From Dehalococcoidia bacterium (GTDB taxonomy: Bacteria > Chloroflexota > Dehalococcoidia > Tepidiformales > Tepidiformaceae): a stretch of DNA of 64,000 nt. Below the pieces are notes generated by a model. It saw only the letters and a list, made by a program, of their open reading frames with translations, was not told the DNA's origin and searched no databases. How positions within the stretch are numbered: position 1 is the first letter of the stretch; each line of letters opens with the position of its first letter. Shown here piece by piece: positions 9,520 to 18,643 of the stretch. The translations under genes and the position numbers were made by a program. The stretch lies in the NCBI GenBank assembly GCA_020850615.1, contig JADZEI010000066.1, forward strand, positions 65,943 to 129,942, written 5' to 3'.

Positions 9520-11232
9520 GTGACAAACGGGAACTACTGGACGAGAAGGGCCATGCGGCGGCGTACATTCCTGCATGGTTCGGCCATCGCGGCGGGCGGG
9601 CTCATCGCCGGCGTCGCCTGCGGCGGCGGGGACGACGATGACGATGACGAGGGCGGCTCCACGCCCGCCGCGACCGCCTCGGGCACGGCCACTTCGATCG
9701 CGACTTCGACCGCGCAGCCGAAGCAGGGGGGCGAGCTGCGGCTGCTGTGGGATGTGGCCGAAGCGCACCTCGACCCGCACGCGACCACGCAGCACTTCGG
9801 CGCCGAACTCTGGCGGTCGGCCAGCCACGGCCTCCTGAAGCAGAAGCCGATCACGGAAGAGGCCGAAGCCGACCTCGCCACCAGCTGGGAGAACCCCGAC
9901 CAGCTCACCTACAACTTCAAGATCGACCCGCGCGCGAAGTGGCAGAACAAGGACCCGCTGAACGGCCGCGCGGTCACCGCCGAGGACGTCGTCTACAGCC
10001 TCCAGCGCATTTCGACGCCGGGCGCCGACAAGCCGCGCGCCACCAGCTTCAGCGCCATCGAGTCGTTCAAGGCCCTCGACGCCCAGACGCTCCAGGTGAA
10101 GCTGAAGCAGCCGTTCGTGCCGATCCTCACGCCCCTGTCGGACAAGTGGACCGCGATTGTGCCGCGCGAGGTGGTCGAGAAGTACGGCGACCTCAAGCGC
10201 GGAGAGTCGATCATCGGCTGCGGCGCGTTCATCTGCGAACAGGCCGACCCCGCGGTGGGCGTCACGCTCGTGCGGAACCCGGCCTACTGGAAGCCGGGCA
10301 TGCCCTACCTCGACAAGATCACCTACAAGGTCATCACCGACGCGGAGGCGCAGAAGGCCGCGTTCGTCTCCGGCCAGGTGGACATTTCGTACATCATCCC
10401 GGCGCTGCTGGTCGAACAGTACAAGTCGGACAAGGTGGAGATCCTCGAGCTGCCCCAGGGCGGACTGCCCGTGTCCGTCATCGGCGGGCAGAACGACAAG
10501 CCGCCGTTCAACGACGAGCGGCTGCGGCGGGCGATCAACCTCGCCGCCGACCGGGACCTGATGGCGCAGGCGGCCTTCCCGGGGCAGAAGTACAAGAACG
10601 CCGGCGTCTTCAACCACGACCTCTGGGGCCTGCCGCCGGACGAAGTGGCGAAGATCCCCGGCTACGGCAAGAAGACCGACGCCGAGCTCAAGGAAGCCGC
10701 GGACCTCATCAAGGCGGCCGGCATGGAAGGCCGCGAAATCAGCCTGGTGACCACGAAGGCATACGCGTTCGCCCACATCGACCGGGCGGAGGCGATCGTC
10801 CCGCAGCTGAAGAAGATCGGCCTCGAAATCAAGCTCGACGTCCAGGAATATGCCGCCTTCAAAGACATGGAAACGAAGCGGACGTACGAGATGACGATGG
10901 GCGTCTACAGCGCCAACGGCGACCCGGATACCCCGCTCACGAACCACTTCACGGCCAAGGGTTCGCGCAACTACTTCGGGTATTCGGACGCGAACATGGA
11001 GGCGATGATCGAGAAGCAGCGCCAGGAGTTCAACCCGGAAGCACGCAAGAAGCTCATCTACGACATCCAGCGGGAGCTGATGAAAGGCACGCCGGTGGGC
11101 TACCACGGGTGGTACCTGAACAACTTCATCGGTGTCGCGAAGAAGGTGAAGAACTTCCGCGGCACGCTCCTCGCCGGGGCCTCGAACATGGGCCAGTTCC
11201 ACGCGGAGATGTGGATCGACCCCACGGCGTAG
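9520..11232 (+). CDS. ABC transporter substrate-binding lipoprotein, family 5 (peptide/nickel type)
   Basis: A secreted solute-binding protein of 570 residues. The signal sequence has a Tat-like RRRTFL followed by a lipobox (GLIAGVAC), so it is probably exported folded and lipid-anchored. An Asp-rich, Ser/Thr-rich spacer follows. The SBP_bac_5 body shows the usual features: DLATSWENPDQLTYNFKI, AVTAEDVVYSLQR, and a late domain with NDERLRRAINLAADRD. Start GTG 9520 is favoured by GGGAGGA eight bases upstream; ATG 9553 is the alternative and still keeps the Tat motif. No permease or ATPase gene adjoins it, so its transporter partners must be elsewhere. It is the only plus-strand gene in the first 24 kb. 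Confidence 0.93.
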   Translation: MTNGNYWTRRAMRRRTFLHGSAIAAGGLIAGVACGGGDDDDDDEGGSTPAATASGTATSIATSTAQPKQGGELRLLWDVAEAHLDPHATTQHFGAELWRSASHGLLKQKPITEEAEADLATSWENPDQLTYNFKIDPRAKWQNKDPLNGRAVTAEDVVYSLQRISTPGADKPRATSFSAIESFKALDAQTLQVKLKQPFVPILTPLSDKWTAIVPREVVEKYGDLKRGESIIGCGAFICEQADPAVGVTLVRNPAYWKPGMPYLDKITYKVITDAEAQKAAFVSGQVDISYIIPALLVEQYKSDKVEILELPQGGLPVSVIGGQNDKPPFNDERLRRAINLAADRDLMAQAAFPGQKYKNAGVFNHDLWGLPPDEVAKIPGYGKKTDAELKEAADLIKAAGMEGREISLVTTKAYAFAHIDRAEAIVPQLKKIGLEIKLDVQEYAAFKDMETKRTYEMTMGVYSANGDPDTPLTNHFTAKGSRNYFGYSDANMEAMIEKQRQEFNPEARKKLIYDIQRELMKGTPVGYHGWYLNNFIGVAKKVKNFRGTLLAGASNMGQFHAEMWIDPTA

Positions 11233-11704
11233 GCGCCGGTGACATTGCCGATTGGCGATTGCCGATTGCCGATTGGGCTCCCACGGCGAGTTCCCCCGAA
11301 CGCTCCGCGCCACCTGGCCGCGGGGCGTTTCGCTGTCCGGCCCGGCGCCGCAGGCGTAGTCGCGGAGCATCGGCTCCGCGGCCCCCCAGGAGCATGCCGC
11401 GCGGCAGCCTTCCGGCAACGCCGGTAGTCCGCCGAGCCCTGCCTCGGCGGCGCGCCAGCCAAACCGATGCCCCGCGGCAGCCCTCGACCAAGGGCGGGAG
11501 CACAGCGACCGGCCGGCCGCGAGGCGAGGGTGTCGCGCCCTCGCGCGGGCGTGGTGCGCGCTGGCGCGGCGGCGTTGACACCGGGGCGCGACGGTGCCTC
11601 CGGTGCTACATCCGTTGGGCTGACGCTCGTGTCCACAAGGGGGCACCGGCTACACCCGGCTGCGGCACCTGAACCCGTCCCGCGACGAACTCGCCGCCAC
11701 GCAA
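11233..11704. repeat. REP cluster after the binding-protein gene
   Basis: A heptamer array at 11245-11276 (GATTGGC GATTGCC GATTGCC GATTGGG) starts 13 bp after the stop. REP-A is at about 11351-11382, REP-B at about 11423-11475, and a diverged, inverted REP-C at about 11605-11660 (gttgggctgacgctcg). No gene. A short array (gacagccgacag, 11753-11769) lies on the far side of the thiolase terminator. Confidence 0.75.
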
Positions 11705-11741
11705 GACGGGGCGAGCTGGCTCGCTGCCAACTCGCCCCGTC
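11705..11741 (-). terminator. terminator of the thiolase gene
   Basis: An 11-bp perfect stem (GACGGGGCGAG / CTCGCCCCGTC) with a 15-nt loop, 37 bp past the stop. On the minus strand it is followed by ttgcgtgg, so the T tract is poor. Confidence 0.65.
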
Positions 11742-11777
11742 CGAAACATCATGCCGACAGCCGACAGCTCCCCGCCC

Positions 11778-12953
11778 CTACCCCAGGCGCTCGAAGATTG
11801 TCGCGATGCCCTGGCCGCCGCCGATGCAGAGGCTCACCAGGCCGAACCGCCCGCCCGTCCGCTCGAGCTCGTGCATCATCTTCACGGTCAGGATGGTGCC
11901 GGTCGCGCCGATCGGATGGCCGAGCGCGATCGCGCCGCCGTTCGGGTTCGTCTTCTCCGGGTCCAGGCTGAGCTCGTTCGCGCACGCGCAGGACACGCTC
12001 GCGAACGCCTCGTTCAGCTCGATCACGTCGATCTGGTCGATCGTCATCTGCGCCTTTTCGAGCGCCTTGCGGACCGCCGGGATCGGGCCGCTGCCCATGA
12101 TCGACGGGTCCACGCCGGCCTCGGCGCGGGCGACCATCCGCAGCCGCGGCGTGACGCCGAGCTCGCGCGCCTTCGTCGCCGACATCACGACCATCGCGGC
12201 CGCGCCATCGTTGATGCCGCTGGCGTTGCCCGCGGTGACCATCCCGCCGTCCTTGAAGGCTGCTCGCAGCTTGCCGAGCGCCTCGGCGGTCGTCGCGCGC
12301 GGGTGCTCATCGGTGTCGACGAGCTTCTCTTCCTTGCCCACCTTCACGGGCACGGGGACGATCTGGTCCTTGAAGTAGCCCTTTTCGATGGCGCTGATCG
12401 CGCGGCGCTGGCTTTCGGCGGCGAACTCGTCCTGGGCGGCGCGCGTCACTTCGAACTGCTCGGCCAGGTTCTCCGCGGTGATGCCCATGTGATAGCCCTT
12501 GAAGGGGTCGCTGAGCAGGTGAATGATGCCGTCTTCGACCTGTTCGTGGCCGAGCCGGAAGCCCTGGCGCGCCTTGCGCAGGTAGAACGGCATCCGCGTC
12601 ATGTTCTCCGCGCCGCCCGCGACGACGACGTCGCCATCGCCGGACTGGATGTAGCGGGCAGCCGTGTTGATGGCTTCGAGGCCGCTGCCACAGATGCGGT
12701 TCACGTTCATGGCGGGCTTGCCAATGGGGATGCCCGCCTTCACGGCCGAATGGCGCGAGAGGTAGGCGTCTTCGGCGACCTGGCCGACGATGCCCATGAC
12801 GGTGTGGTCGACCTGCTCGGGGTCGATGCCGGCGCGGGTGACGGCTTCCTTGATGACGGTGGCGCCGAGGTCCGACGCTGGCACGTCGCTAAACGAGCCC
12901 TGGAACCGGCCGATCGCGGTGCGCACACCGCTGACGATGACGACGTCTTCCAT
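11778..12953 (-). CDS. acetyl-CoA C-acetyltransferase (thiolase)
   Basis: 391 residues, the normal length for a thiolase. The nucleophilic Cys lies in NRICGSGLEAI (about residue 90). The second catalytic set is present as NEAFAS, the His of GGAIALGHPIGATG and the Cys of CIGGGQG. The enzyme joins or cleaves acetoacetyl-CoA or longer 3-ketoacyl-CoA; the sequence does not decide between biosynthetic and degradative roles. It is probably part of the acyl-CoA metabolism also shown by the acyl-CoA dehydrogenase, MaoC and enoyl-CoA hydratase genes in this window. Start ATG 12953 (MEDVVIVSGVRT) gives the family's N-terminus; the longer open frame runs into repeat DNA. Confidence 0.95.
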   Translation of the reverse strand: MEDVVIVSGVRTAIGRFQGSFSDVPASDLGATVIKEAVTRAGIDPEQVDHTVMGIVGQVAEDAYLSRHSAVKAGIPIGKPAMNVNRICGSGLEAINTAARYIQSGDGDVVVAGGAENMTRMPFYLRKARQGFRLGHEQVEDGIIHLLSDPFKGYHMGITAENLAEQFEVTRAAQDEFAAESQRRAISAIEKGYFKDQIVPVPVKVGKEEKLVDTDEHPRATTAEALGKLRAAFKDGGMVTAGNASGINDGAAAMVVMSATKARELGVTPRLRMVARAEAGVDPSIMGSGPIPAVRKALEKAQMTIDQIDVIELNEAFASVSCACANELSLDPEKTNPNGGAIALGHPIGATGTILTVKMMHELERTGGRFGLVSLCIGGGQGIATIFERLG

Positions 12954-14027
12954 TCTGTTCCGTGAGTCCTGAGGTGGGATTGCGGCGGCAATTGCGCGGG
13001 CGGCACACACGGGCAGGCCAGCCGTCCGTGCATTGTAGGGCACGCGCCAACCACAACGCCACCGATGGTTCGGGCCCGAAGCATATTCGCCGGCTATGGA
13101 CGCAGCGTCGGCCGCGGCGCAGCCATCAATCGCCGCTATGGAATGTCGCCCGGACCCAGCGGCGAAGCCGGTAGTCCGCCGAGCCCAGCCTCGGCGGCGC
13201 GCGCCAGCCAGACGGATGCCGCCTCGAAGCCGCGGTCGCACCCGGGTACGATCGCCCCGCGCCAGCGCCCGACAGGGCCCCCATCCGGTGTAGCCGGCGC
13301 CCCTTGTGGGCGCGAGCGTCTAAGCCCAGCGGAGGCAGCATTGAAGGTCGCCCCAACCCCGCGACACTGCAGCCGCGCCAGCGCGCGACACCGTCGCCTC
13401 GCGGCCGGGCGGTCGCTGCGCTCCCGCCCTCGGACGCGGCTGCCGCGGGGCATGCGTTGGGCTGGCGCCAGCGCCCACGAGGGGCGCGGCTACGCCTGCG
13501 GCGCCTGTCCCGTCCCTGTGGCGCGTCATCAGTAGTGCCACGGTGACGGAGCGCTCGGGCGCGCCCTGGCGCGTGCGCCCCGCGCCAGCACGACACGCAT
13601 CGGAGCCGCGGCCGTGAGGAAGCGGGCGAGCGTGCCACCAGCGACCGTCCCCCGCGGCAGCCCGCGAGCCCTGGCGCACGGCCGCGTCCCGGGGGCGAAT
13701 TGGTCGCGGGCTATCGTGCGGCATGATCCTGGGGGCCGCGGAGCCGATGCTCCGCGACTACGCCTCCGGCGCCTCGCCGATGGCCCCGCGTCAGCCCTTT
13801 GTACGCGCGTCTATCAGTAGCGCGCGCGTGAGCAAGCGCTCGGCCGCGGCCATGTACCGTCGCCGCCGCGCCAGCGCGCGAGACCCCACGCCCCCGGTTC
13901 CCGGCCGGGCGGTCGCTGCGCTCCCGCCCTCGGTCGAAGGCTGCCGCGGAGCATGGGTTTGGCTGACGCACCGCCGAGGCAGGGCTCGGCAGACTACCGG
14001 CTTCGCCGCCTGCGGCGCCGATGTCCC
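12954..14027. repeat. 1.07-kb REP cluster between thiolase and ridA
   Basis: Nothing gene-like. REP-B at about 13160-13215; REP-C at 13290-13330 and again, inverted, at 13452-13500; REP-E-like pieces at about 13525-13560 and 13808-13850 (atcagtagcgcgcgcgtg); REP-A (inverted) at 13736-13771; REP-B (inverted) at about 13968-14010, right at the ridA stop. Phrases such as gggcggtcgctgcgctcccgc recur between the palindromes. This is the densest REP cluster apart from the left end. Confidence 0.75.
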
Positions 14028-14489
14028 CTACGGCGCGACTTCGAACAGGAACTCCACTTCCACCGGGGCGCCGGCGGGGAGCTGGGCGACGCCGACGGCT
14101 GCGCGGGCGTGGCGGCCGGCGTCGCCGAAGATGTCGATGAGGAGCTGCGACGCGCCGTTGACCACCTTCGGCTGCTCCGTGAAGCCGTCGCCGCTGGCGA
14201 CGAAGCCGCCGACGCGGACCACCTGGGCCACGCGGTCCAGTGACCCGAGGTGCTGGCGCACGAGCGCCAGCGCGTTGATCGCGCACTGGCGGGCGAGGTC
14301 CTGCGCCTCTTCGACGCTGACGCCCTCGCCGAGGCGGCCGGCGCGCGGGAGCAGCCCGCCGATGGTCGGGAGCTGCCCGGAGACGTAGAGCAGGTTGCCG
14401 CTCTGCTTCACTGGCGCGTAGAGGCCGACAGGAGCCGGCGGCTCGGGCAGCGCGATGGCGAGCTCCTGGAGGCGCGCTTCAGCGGTCAT
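14028..14489 (-). CDS. RidA/YjgF family protein
   Basis: 153 residues of the RidA (YjgF/YER057c/UK114) fold. Members hydrolyse reactive enamines and imines from PLP enzymes. The sequence has the family's opening (LYVSGQLPTIGGLLP) and its middle helix region (AQDLARQCAINALALVRQHLG, then LDRVAQVVRVGGFVAS). The C-terminus (GVAQLPAGAPVEVEFLFEV) matches, but the usual catalytic Arg in the RxxV segment is replaced by QLP. It is therefore closer to the RidA paralogues without proven deaminase activity. The gene overlaps the end of parB by 11 bp and is the last gene of the chromosome-partition operon. Confidence 0.88.
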   Translation of the reverse strand: MTAEARLQELAIALPEPPAPVGLYAPVKQSGNLLYVSGQLPTIGGLLPRAGRLGEGVSVEEAQDLARQCAINALALVRQHLGSLDRVAQVVRVGGFVASGDGFTEQPKVVNGASQLLIDIFGDAGRHARAAVGVAQLPAGAPVEVEFLFEVAP

Positions 14490-15786
14490 AGTCGTCGTCC
14501 TCGCGCAGGATCGCGGCCACGACGCCCTCGAACTCCTCGGCGCTGTAGCACTCGATGAGGATGCGCGCGCCCTTCTTCTGGGGCAGCACGCTCACCCGCG
14601 TCGAAAGCGCCCGCTGCAGCCGCGACTCGATGTCGGCGATGGTCGCGTCGCGGCGGGCCGTTTGCGCGCCCGGCGTGTTCGCCGTCGCGGGCGACTCCGC
14701 GAGCGACTTGCGGACGTGTGCCTCGGTGTCGCGGACGCTCATGCGGCGCTTCACCACTTCGCGCCAGGCGTTCATCCGGGCGCGGGCATCGGGCAGGCCG
14801 AGCAGCGCGCGCGCGTGGCCCTCGGTGATTTCGCCGGCGACGAGGCTACGGCGGATCTCCGGCTCGAGCTGGAGCAGGCGGAGCGAGTTCGCGACCGTCA
14901 CGCGGTTCTTGCCGACGCGCTTCGCCGCCTCTTCCTGGGTGAGGCCGTACTCGTCGGTCAGGCGGCGATAGGCCATCGCTTCTTCAATCGGGTTCAGGTC
15001 CGCGCGCTGGATGTTCTCGACGAGGGCGAGCTCGAGCAGCTCGCTCTCCTCGGCCTCGCGGATGATGACCGGGACGCGGTCAAGCCCGGAGAGGCGGGCC
15101 GCCTGGAGGCGCCGCTCGCCGGCGATGAGGCGGTAGCCGTTCGAATCGTCGCGGCTGACGACGAGCGGCTGGATGATGCCGTGCTCGCGGATGCTGTCGG
15201 CGAGCTCGCGCAGCTTCTCAGGCTCGAAGTTCGTGCGCGGCTGGTCCGGGTTTGGCGAAATCAGGTCGACGTCGACGTACTCCGGCTGCCCGCGGCGGTG
15301 CGTCGTGGCGGCGACGGCGGCGGGAGCGGGAGCCGGGGCCGGCGGCGGTGCGGGCGCCGTATACGACGGACGCGCCGGGGGTTCGTACGCGGGCCGCGGA
15401 GCTGGTTCGGGCTCGGGCTGGCGGTACGCCGGGGCCGGTTCGGGCCGTGGCGGTTCGGCGACGGCGGGCGCAGCGACCGGCTCGGCCACGGGCGGGGGCA
15501 CCGGGTCCGGGGCGCGATAGGCTGGCTCCGCGGGCGGGGCAGTCTCGACCGGCCGGGCCACCGGCGCTGCCACGGCCGGGTCTTCGACCGTGGGCGCAGG
15601 AGCCGCGGGCTCGATGGTCGCTTCCGGGGCGGCGAGCTCCTCCGCAGCCGGCGCGGCGTCCTGCTGTTCCGCGGGCGTTTCGGCGGGCGGCGGTGCCGCG
15701 GGGGGCGGGACCGTCGCCGAGCCGGCAAACCCGCCGCCGAAGAGGGCATCGAGGCCCCGTCCGAGTCCGCGCCGTGGCTGTGTCAT
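14479..15786 (-). CDS. parB: chromosome partitioning protein ParB
   Basis: A CTP-dependent DNA clamp that loads on parS sites and spreads. 435 residues, about 150 longer than Bacillus Spo0J. The N-terminal RRGLGRGLDALF peptide, expected to stimulate ParA, is at residues 4-15. A linker of about 130 residues made almost only of Pro, Ala, Glu and Tyr follows. The ParB/Srx domain starts near 165 (VDLISPNPDQPR), with the CTP-binding GERRLQAA box and ENIQRADLNPIEEA. The central HTH is GLTQEEAAKRVGKNRVTVAN. Start ATG 15786 is the family start. It lies downstream of parA (74 bp gap), and matching parS sites lie 5.4 kb away at 21.2 kb. Confidence 0.97.
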   Translation of the reverse strand: MTQPRRGLGRGLDALFGGGFAGSATVPPPAAPPPAETPAEQQDAAPAAEELAAPEATIEPAAPAPTVEDPAVAAPVARPVETAPPAEPAYRAPDPVPPPVAEPVAAPAVAEPPRPEPAPAYRQPEPEPAPRPAYEPPARPSYTAPAPPPAPAPAPAAVAATTHRRGQPEYVDVDLISPNPDQPRTNFEPEKLRELADSIREHGIIQPLVVSRDDSNGYRLIAGERRLQAARLSGLDRVPVIIREAEESELLELALVENIQRADLNPIEEAMAYRRLTDEYGLTQEEAAKRVGKNRVTVANSLRLLQLEPEIRRSLVAGEITEGHARALLGLPDARARMNAWREVVKRRMSVRDTEAHVRKSLAESPATANTPGAQTARRDATIADIESRLQRALSTRVSVLPQKKGARILIECYSAEEFEGVVAAILREDDDYDR

Positions 15787-15859
15787 CCAGTTTCCCTCCC
15801 AAAGAAGCTGGCCGAGAGCCACCGGCCGTAGCCGGAGCGTCCGTTATGTCGCGCCGCCG

Positions 15860-16633
15860 TCATACGGCGACACCCACCCGCGCGAGCATCTCGCCCGCGA
15901 GCGCGTCGTACGCCACGGCAGCCCGCCCACCGGGGTCGTAGCGAAAGATCGATTGGCCGTGGCTCGGCGCCTCGCTCAGGCGCACCGCCCGCGGGATGAT
16001 CGTCTGGAAGGTCTGCGGGAAGTGCGTCCGCACCTCGTCCACCACCTGCTGCGAAAGCCGCGTGCGCGGGTCGTACATCGTCAGCACCACGCCGAGGATG
16101 GCCAGCCCGGGGTTCAGGTTGCGCCGCACCAGGTCGAGCGTCTGCATCAGGCGGCTCAGCCCTTCGAGCGCCATGTACTCGCACTGCACCGGGATCACCA
16201 CGTTGTCGCTCGATGTCAGCGCGTTGATCGTCAGCAGCCCGAGCGACGGCGGGCAGTCGATGAAGATCCAGTCGTAGCGGTCGCGCAGGGCGTTGAGCGC
16301 GTTCGAAAGCCGCCGTTCCCGCGCCATCACCGGCACGAGCTCGACCTCGGCGCCCGCGAGCGCGGTGCTCGCCGGGACGACATCGATCTGCTCGTCCGGC
16401 ACGGGAACCACGCAGTCAGCGGGGGAAATCTCATCGAGCAGCGCCTCGTACACGCCCGGGCGGTCGACGGTGGGGTCGACGCCGGCGGCGCTGGTCGCGT
16501 TCGCCTGCGGGTCGAGGTCCACGAGGAGGACGCGCTGGCCGCGGCGCCCGAGGGCGGCCGCGATGGAGACGGCGGTCGTGGTCTTGCCCACGCCCCCCTT
16601 CTGGTTCACGAACGTCACGATGCGTGCTGCCAT
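15860..16633 (-). CDS. parA: chromosome partitioning ATPase ParA/Soj
   Basis: 257 residues. A deviant Walker A of the MinD/ParA class (KGGVGKTTT, about residues 11-19), Walker A' (LVDLDPQANAT) and Walker B (WIFIDCPPSLG) are all present. It should bind the nucleoid in the ATP form and be released by ParB-stimulated hydrolysis. The start at ATG 16633 overlaps the stop of the upstream kinase gene by one base (TGATG), so the pair is translationally coupled. Confidence 0.97.
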   Translation of the reverse strand: MAARIVTFVNQKGGVGKTTTAVSIAAALGRRGQRVLLVDLDPQANATSAAGVDPTVDRPGVYEALLDEISPADCVVPVPDEQIDVVPASTALAGAEVELVPVMARERRLSNALNALRDRYDWIFIDCPPSLGLLTINALTSSDNVVIPVQCEYMALEGLSRLMQTLDLVRRNLNPGLAILGVVLTMYDPRTRLSQQVVDEVRTHFPQTFQTIIPRAVRLSEAPSHGQSIFRYDPGGRAAVAYDALAGEMLARVGVAV

Positions 16634-17457
16634 CAGGCTGCCACCTTCGCCAGGCGCGCTTCCACTGCCGCCCGTGTTGGGATCCCTTCGATGCCGCGGC
16701 CTTCGACCGCGAGCGCGCCCGCCGCCAGCGCGAACCGGCTCGCCGCGGCCAGGTCGCCGCATTCCGCGTAGCGCACCGCGAACGCGGTCGCGAAGCAGTC
16801 GCCGGCGCCAGTCGGGTCGACCGGGTCCGCGGGCATCGCTGCCAGCCGCCGGGACGTGCCATCTTCGAACATGTGTGCGCCACGATACCCGCGCGTGAGC
16901 AGCACCGCCATGCCCTCCGCCGCGAGCGTACCGGCGAGGGCGTCGGCGGCGCCCGTGTCCTCTTCGCTCAGGAACGCGAGCGCGCCCGCGCGGATGAACG
17001 GCCGCACCTGCGCCAGCGGGTCCGCATGCGGGACGACGCGCCCGGATTCGTCACAGTCGCGGAGCAGGCCCTGGAGCTCGATCGCGACGACGCGCGCGTC
17101 CACCGGCGGGATCGCCGCGAGCTCGTGGTACGCGGGCGCGACGATGAGCACGTCGTAGGCCTCGCCTTCGAGCCCGCGGACATCCAGCGCGGCACCCTCG
17201 GCGAGGAGGAGCTGCGTGCGGTCGCCGGCGGCGGAGTAGGTGTTGGCGTAGCGGGGGACGTCGCCACTGCCGGCCGGGAGCACGTCCAGGCCGGCGAGCG
17301 CGGCGGCGGGGTAGCCGGCAGGGAAGTTCGTGACCAGCGTGACCCGCGCCCCGAGGGCGAGCGCGGTGCGGGCGGTATAGAGGGAGGGGCCGCCGGCCGC
17401 CCAGTCGCCCCCGGGCAGGCGGTCCAGGACCACGTTTCCAACAACGATGACGTGCGT
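16633..17457 (-). CDS. PfkB/ribokinase family carbohydrate kinase with no ordinary start codon
   Basis: A ribokinase-fold sugar or nucleoside kinase. The C-terminal signature DPTGAGDCFATAFA with its catalytic Asp is intact, and a Gly-rich segment (GGPSLYTARTALALGA) lies near the N-terminus. The first GTG (17433) begins inside the conserved start of the fold. The in-frame codons upstream encode THVIVVGN, exactly the expected first strand, yet no ATG, GTG, TTG or CTG lies between 17457 and the next in-frame stop. A strong ribosome site (GGGAGGGAGG) sits just before ACG 17457, so initiation at ACG is the best reading. The substrate is unknown. It sits between jag and parA, an uncommon place for such a gene. 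Confidence 0.8.
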   Translation of the reverse strand, partial: THVIVVGNVVLDRLPGGDWAAGGPSLYTARTALALGARVTLVTNFPAGYPAAALAGLDVLPAGSGDVPRYANTYSAAGDRTQLLLAEGAALDVRGLEGEAYDVLIVAPAYHELAAIPPVDARVVAIELQGLLRDCDESGRVVPHADPLAQVRPFIRAGALAFLSEEDTGAADALAGTLAAEGMAVLLTRGYRGAHMFEDGTSRRLAAMPADPVDPTGAGDCFATAFAVRYAECGDLAAASRFALAAGALAVEGRGIEGIPTRAAVEARLAKVAA

Positions 17458-17476
17458 GGTGCCCTCCCTCCCGGCG

Positions 17477-18643
17477 CTAGCGCCTGGTGCTGATCACGAC
17501 CTTGCGGTTCTCACCGTCGCCGATGCTGTTGGTCTCGAGCTCGGGGTCGTCCGCGAGCGCGAGGTGGATCAGGCGACGCTCCGATGCGGGCATGGGCTCG
17601 AGCGTGATCGGGTTGCCCGTCTGCCGCACGCGGTCGGCCATGCGCTGGGCCAGCGCCATCACCTGCGTCTCGCGGCGGTGGCGATAGTGCTCGACATCGA
17701 TCGATACGCCCGGCCCCTCGGGGTACTGGCGCGTCACAACCAGGTTCACCAGGTACTGGAGCGACATCAGCGTGTCGCCGCGCCGCCCGATGAGCAGGCC
17801 GAGGTCGTCGCCGTTGATGTCGATGACTGCACGCACGCTGCCAAGGCCGTCGCCGGCGGTAAGCGGCTCGCGTAGCGTGAGCTCGGCATTTATGTCCAGC
17901 AGACGCAGGAGGTCGTCGACGACGTGGGCGGCAAAGTCGACTTCGGCCGAGTTGATGTCCGGGTCGACCTTCGGGCCGTCCTCATCGCGGCGGCGACGCT
18001 CGCCGCGCGGGGCACCGGAGCCGGCATCGCCGCCACGCCCGCGTCCGCGGTCGCGGTCGCGGGGCGCTTGCTGCGGGCGGTCGGAGGAGCTGCGCTGCTG
18101 GCGTTTCTCGATCGGGCCCGGCTCGGCTCCGGCGGGCTCATCGAACGTGGGCGCCTTGAGGAAGTCGGCTTCGGTCAGCTTCGGCGTCGCCTGTTCGTAG
18201 CCAGCATGGGCCGGGCGCCGGTCGCGGCCGCCGCGGGGGGCACGGGTGCCGCTGCGGTCACCGCCGTTGCGCGGGGCACGTTCGCCGCGTTCCGGCCGGT
18301 CGCCACCCTGGCGCGCTTCCCCGCCCTGCCGGGGTTCGCCACCCTGGCGCTGCGGTCGCGGTTCGCCGCCCTGGGCACGGCCGCCGCCGCGCTGGCCGCG
18401 TCCGCCTTCGCGCGGGGGCCGCGACTCGGCGGCGCCGGGTTCGCCAGCTGGCGCGGCGCCCACGCGCTGGACGCTGACTCTCGCTTCGCGCGAGCCAACG
18501 CCAAACATGCCTTTGCGCCCTTCGTCCAGGACGGTCATCTCGACGCGCTCGGCTTCGAGGTCGTCCCGGCTGGCGCCGATCATCTTGAGTGCCCGGCTAA
18601 GGGCGTCGTCGACGGTTTTGCCGCTTGCTTCGGCCTGGTCCAT
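17477..18643 (-). CDS. jag: RNA-binding protein Jag/KhpB with long disordered insert
   Basis: 388 residues in three parts. A Jag-N domain (about 1-60, with KTVDDALSRALKMIGASRDD and GMFGVGSREARV) comes first. A linker of about 160 residues, dominated by Arg, Gly, Gln, Glu and Pro with RGG- and RQGG-like repeats, follows. Then a KH domain (LLIGRRGDTLMSLQYLVN, with the GxxG loop) and a C-terminal R3H domain. Bacillus Jag is near 200 residues, so the insert accounts for the extra length. It belongs to the yidC operon: its first 47 bp overlap the 3' end of yidC. Start ATG 18643 (MDQAEASGKTV) is where homology begins. Confidence 0.95.
   Translation of the reverse strand: MDQAEASGKTVDDALSRALKMIGASRDDLEAERVEMTVLDEGRKGMFGVGSREARVSVQRVGAAPAGEPGAAESRPPREGGRGQRGGGRAQGGEPRPQRQGGEPRQGGEARQGGDRPERGERAPRNGGDRSGTRAPRGGRDRRPAHAGYEQATPKLTEADFLKAPTFDEPAGAEPGPIEKRQQRSSSDRPQQAPRDRDRGRGRGGDAGSGAPRGERRRRDEDGPKVDPDINSAEVDFAAHVVDDLLRLLDINAELTLREPLTAGDGLGSVRAVIDINGDDLGLLIGRRGDTLMSLQYLVNLVVTRQYPEGPGVSIDVEHYRHRRETQVMALAQRMADRVRQTGNPITLEPMPASERRLIHLALADDPELETNSIGDGENRKVVISTRR

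Noticed and set aside
9445-11646. Minus-strand open frame of 733 codons
   Set aside because: Shadow of the binding-protein gene with a signal peptide and lipobox on the plus strand.
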